DNA of 64,000 nucleotides from Zopfochytrium polystomum. Its lineage: Eukaryota; Chytridiomycota; Chytridiomycetes; Chytridiales; Chytridiaceae. The stretch covers positions 248,001-312,000 of the forward strand of contig JAIVFJ010000017.1 in NCBI GenBank assembly GCA_025765615.1. The letters are read 5' to 3'. Positions 61,711 to 64,000 of this stretch are shown in pieces (position 1 is the first letter of the stretch; every line of letters starts with the position of its first letter). The notes below the pieces were generated by a model, which was not told the DNA's origin, did no database searches, and saw only the letters and a program-made list of their open reading frames with translations. The translations under genes and the position numbers were made by a program.

Positions 61711-63050
61711 ATGCACGCTCTCTCAACCTTGACCTCTCTCGGAGTCACCCTCCTCGCCGTCATTGGCGCCGCCAGCGCTGCACCGACACCCGCCAGCTCC
61801 TCGACCTGTACAATTGCTAAAGCATCCGACGTCTCCGGCTGCCTCTCGTCCACCAACATTGTTATCCAAGGCCCCTTCACGGTCCCCGCGGAAACCAAGC
61901 TGGACCTCTCGGGCCTGAAGTCCGGCACGACCGTCACAGTCAAAGGCACCATCACCTGGGCAAAGTCCACCACGCTCACCAAGAAAGACTTCCTGTTCAC
62001 CCTTGGAGGCAGCAAGATCACATTTGACGGAACCGGCGCTACTTTCCACGGCAATGGACAGCTGTACTGGGATACCCAGGGCGCGAACGGCGGTGTCAAC
62101 AGTGAGTTGTCATAAGGGGGTGTATCATGCTCCACCGATGTGACCAAGCCGCGGCGTTCTTTTGAGGTCTCAGATGACGCTGACGTCTGGTTCTACTTTC
62201 TCGCTCACTTGTTCAGAGCCCAAATTCTTCAAGGTTTTGACCACTGGCGGATCAACCATCAAGGGCATCACCATCAAGAACTCGCCAATCCACATTTTCA
62301 GCATTGGCGGTTCCGACACCACGCTGGACGGTATCACGGTGGACAACTCGGACGGCGACAAGCTGTCCGGAACCAAGACTATCGGCCACAACACGGACGC
62401 TTTTGGTACGGATTAGCTCAGTTCTTGAGTGAACCAATTTTTTCCCCTTCGTTCTTCCCCAACTCATCCCTAGTTTTGTTGCCACTTCCTATCCCGCCCA
62501 ACCCTTACCAGATGTCAGCGCGACCGGCATCACGATCCAGAACTCGAACGTGAAAAACCAGGACGACTGCCTCGCCGTCAACCAGGGAAGCAACATCAGG
62601 TTCCTCAGCAACACCTGCAGCGGCGGCCACGGTATCTCCATCGGCTCTGTCGACAGCGACAAGACCGTCGACGGCGTCACCGTCCAGGGCTGCACCGTCT
62701 CGAACTCTGACAACGGCGTCCGCATCAAGACCGTCTACAAGGCCACCGGCGGCTACGTCAAGAACGTGTCGTACAAGGACATTACGCTGTCGGGCATCAA
62801 AAAGTACGGCATCGTGATTGAGCAGGATTACGAGAACGGCTCGCCTACGGGAACCCCGACTGGCGGCATCCCCATCACCGCGCTGACCCTCAACAACGTG
62901 CATGGAACCATGGCCAGCGGCTCGAAATACAGCACGTACATCCTCTGTGCGTCTGGCGCCTGCTCCGGCTTCTCGTTCTCGAATATCAACATCACCCCCA
63001 AGAACCCAAGCTGCACTGGCGTCAGCACCTCCCTCGCGGGCTGCTCGTAA
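61711..63050 (+). CDS. Secreted endopolygalacturonase, GH28
   Basis: Three exons, 61711-62101, 62217-62405 and 62512-63050, phases agree, 372 residues, typical for fungal endopolygalacturonases. A signal peptide (MHALSTLTSLGVTLLAVIGA, cut near ASA) precedes the right-handed beta-helix. All active-site motifs are present: HNTDAFDVS (usual NTDGFD), NQDDCLAVN with the catalytic Asp pair, GGHGISIGSV with the catalytic His, and RIKT for substrate binding. The NTDAFD motif spans the junction 62405/62512. The C-terminal Cys residues match the family disulfides. It hydrolyses homogalacturonan of plant pectin, which indicates growth on plant material. Confidence 0.94.
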
Positions 63051-64000
63051 AAAGAAGGCGATTTGTACAGAGCAGTGCAGTCTTTTTTTCACTTTCTTCT
63101 TTCTTCTTCAAACTTGTTGGCTATTCCTCATTTTTCAGACCCTGACAGCTTCTCCCGACCTCAACCAACCCCCATCACAATCCTCTCTTATTTTTTCGAT
63201 TGGTGCGTCCCGACTGATAGAGGAACGCTCCTTTTTTTTGCTAGACAGCTGGAATCTGGTGATAAACCGCGCTCCCAGCTGTTTCCTCCCCGTCTCACAA
63301 AACTCGAACGGGGGCGGATACCGACCTCATTTTACAGACAACAAATTAACGCCGAAGAAGACACCTACCAAATACAAAGAATCACTCCTTGAGTACCAAC
63401 GCCCACTCTCTCACGCTCTTGCAAACAGATCCAACTACCTTCAGAAAGTCATAGCCTTTGACGCTGGTCTGATTACATTTTGTTGCGACGATGTTTCTTT
63501 GCATCCTTGCCGCAAACGCAGTTTTGGGCGGCTCGATGCAGAGACGGCTGTCGAGGGATGCAACACACTGTTACACACTGCCGCTTGTCGACGAAACAAT
63601 TGTCTCACAGGGGTTGACAATTTCTTTGGTGTCTCGTCTTGGTGGCGCAGCCACGAGACTGACACCCGCCCGCGCCACGTGCGAGAACTGAAACGGTACG
63701 CAACGAACGGCAGCGGCGTCCGCCCACCACAGCAGGACGACGGTGTGGTCGTTCTTGCTCGTGGCATCGATGGCGTGCGGTGTAGTCTATCTAGGTGTAG
63801 ACCATCTCGACAGAACTTTTTTTTACACAGAGCACGATCGCACGGTGCCCACCAGTAGTGCAAGTTGAAGCGGCCGAGCTCGCTGGCACTGTCGATCGCG
63901 GCCTCGCTACGCACCTGTGATTTCTCGCGCAGGCAGGCTCTCCTATGGCGTATAATAGCCCCTAAATGTCCTGGGCACAGGTCGTCGGCCCGGGAGGTGT
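63051..64000. other. 3' flank of GH28 and window end
   Basis: T- and C-rich DNA follows the GH28 stop. Open frames at 62902-63858 (+) and 63441-63914 (-) overlap each other, have no conserved motif and biased composition. I see no supportable gene up to the edge. Confidence 0.45.

Noticed and set aside
63441..63914. 157-codon minus-strand frame near the right edge
   Set aside because: Overlaps an equally long plus-strand frame, Arg/Ser-biased, no motif, no splice support.

Overview
The window is nuclear DNA of a fungus. Genes are rich in short introns (mostly 45-110 nt, GT...AG) and nearly every coding region is recognisably fungal or opisthokont. Several features point away from Dikarya and towards a zoosporic, chytrid-like lineage: a GH9 (plant/chytrid-type cellulase) module, a gene fusing two family-2 glycosyltransferases, and a CHD remodeller of the animal CHD6-9 type. 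The lineage is an inference; no rRNA or other marker is present. I saw no tRNA, rRNA, transposon, virus-like element or CRISPR array. Layout, left to right: a 5'-truncated fungal transcription factor (1-2661, +); a SAM methyltransferase (3329-4779, -); a 15-exon, very Ser-rich scaffold-like protein ending in repeats (5661-11447, +); TFIIIC subunit 6 (11613-12516, -), divergent from a vWA / CTD-heptad / ZZ-finger protein (13155-17170, +); a disordered protein (17525-18718, -), divergent from a FIST-like protein (18941-20621, +); a 14-exon cell-wall fusion gene (21145-28453, -); a mitochondrial-type RRM protein (29789-30232, +); an F-box protein and a small coiled-coil protein (30433-33079, -). 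A co-directional run of core genes follows on +: RPS8, VPS1, COX15, a Cys-rich membrane protein, a CHD remodeller and PRP8 (33548-56145). The right end holds MOB1 (-), a secreted heme-thiolate peroxidase (-) and a secreted polygalacturonase (+). The most striking locus is 21145-28453. Splice phases of all 14 exons agree with one protein of about 2135 residues, carrying a GH9 module (key catalytic residue lost), a Cys-rich linker, an intact CE4 deacetylase domain, three membrane helices, a chitin synthase GT2 domain, more helices, a second cellulose-synthase-like GT2 domain and terminal helices. The inferred topology puts the deacetylase outside and the first synthase inside, which suggests a chitosan-making (and perhaps second-polymer-making) wall machine. 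The second striking locus is 13155-17170, where five perfect or near-perfect RNA polymerase II CTD heptads (YSPTSPS) sit in a protein that is not Rpb1, next to a ZZ zinc finger and behind a vWA domain. Apparent +1 frameshifts lie in the GH9 exons and in the essential gene COX15. The COX15 one and one of the GH9 ones are in G/C runs of four, so assembly error is a likely explanation. All exon coordinates are my own reading of splice sites and reading phase; no alignment or transcript data were available.
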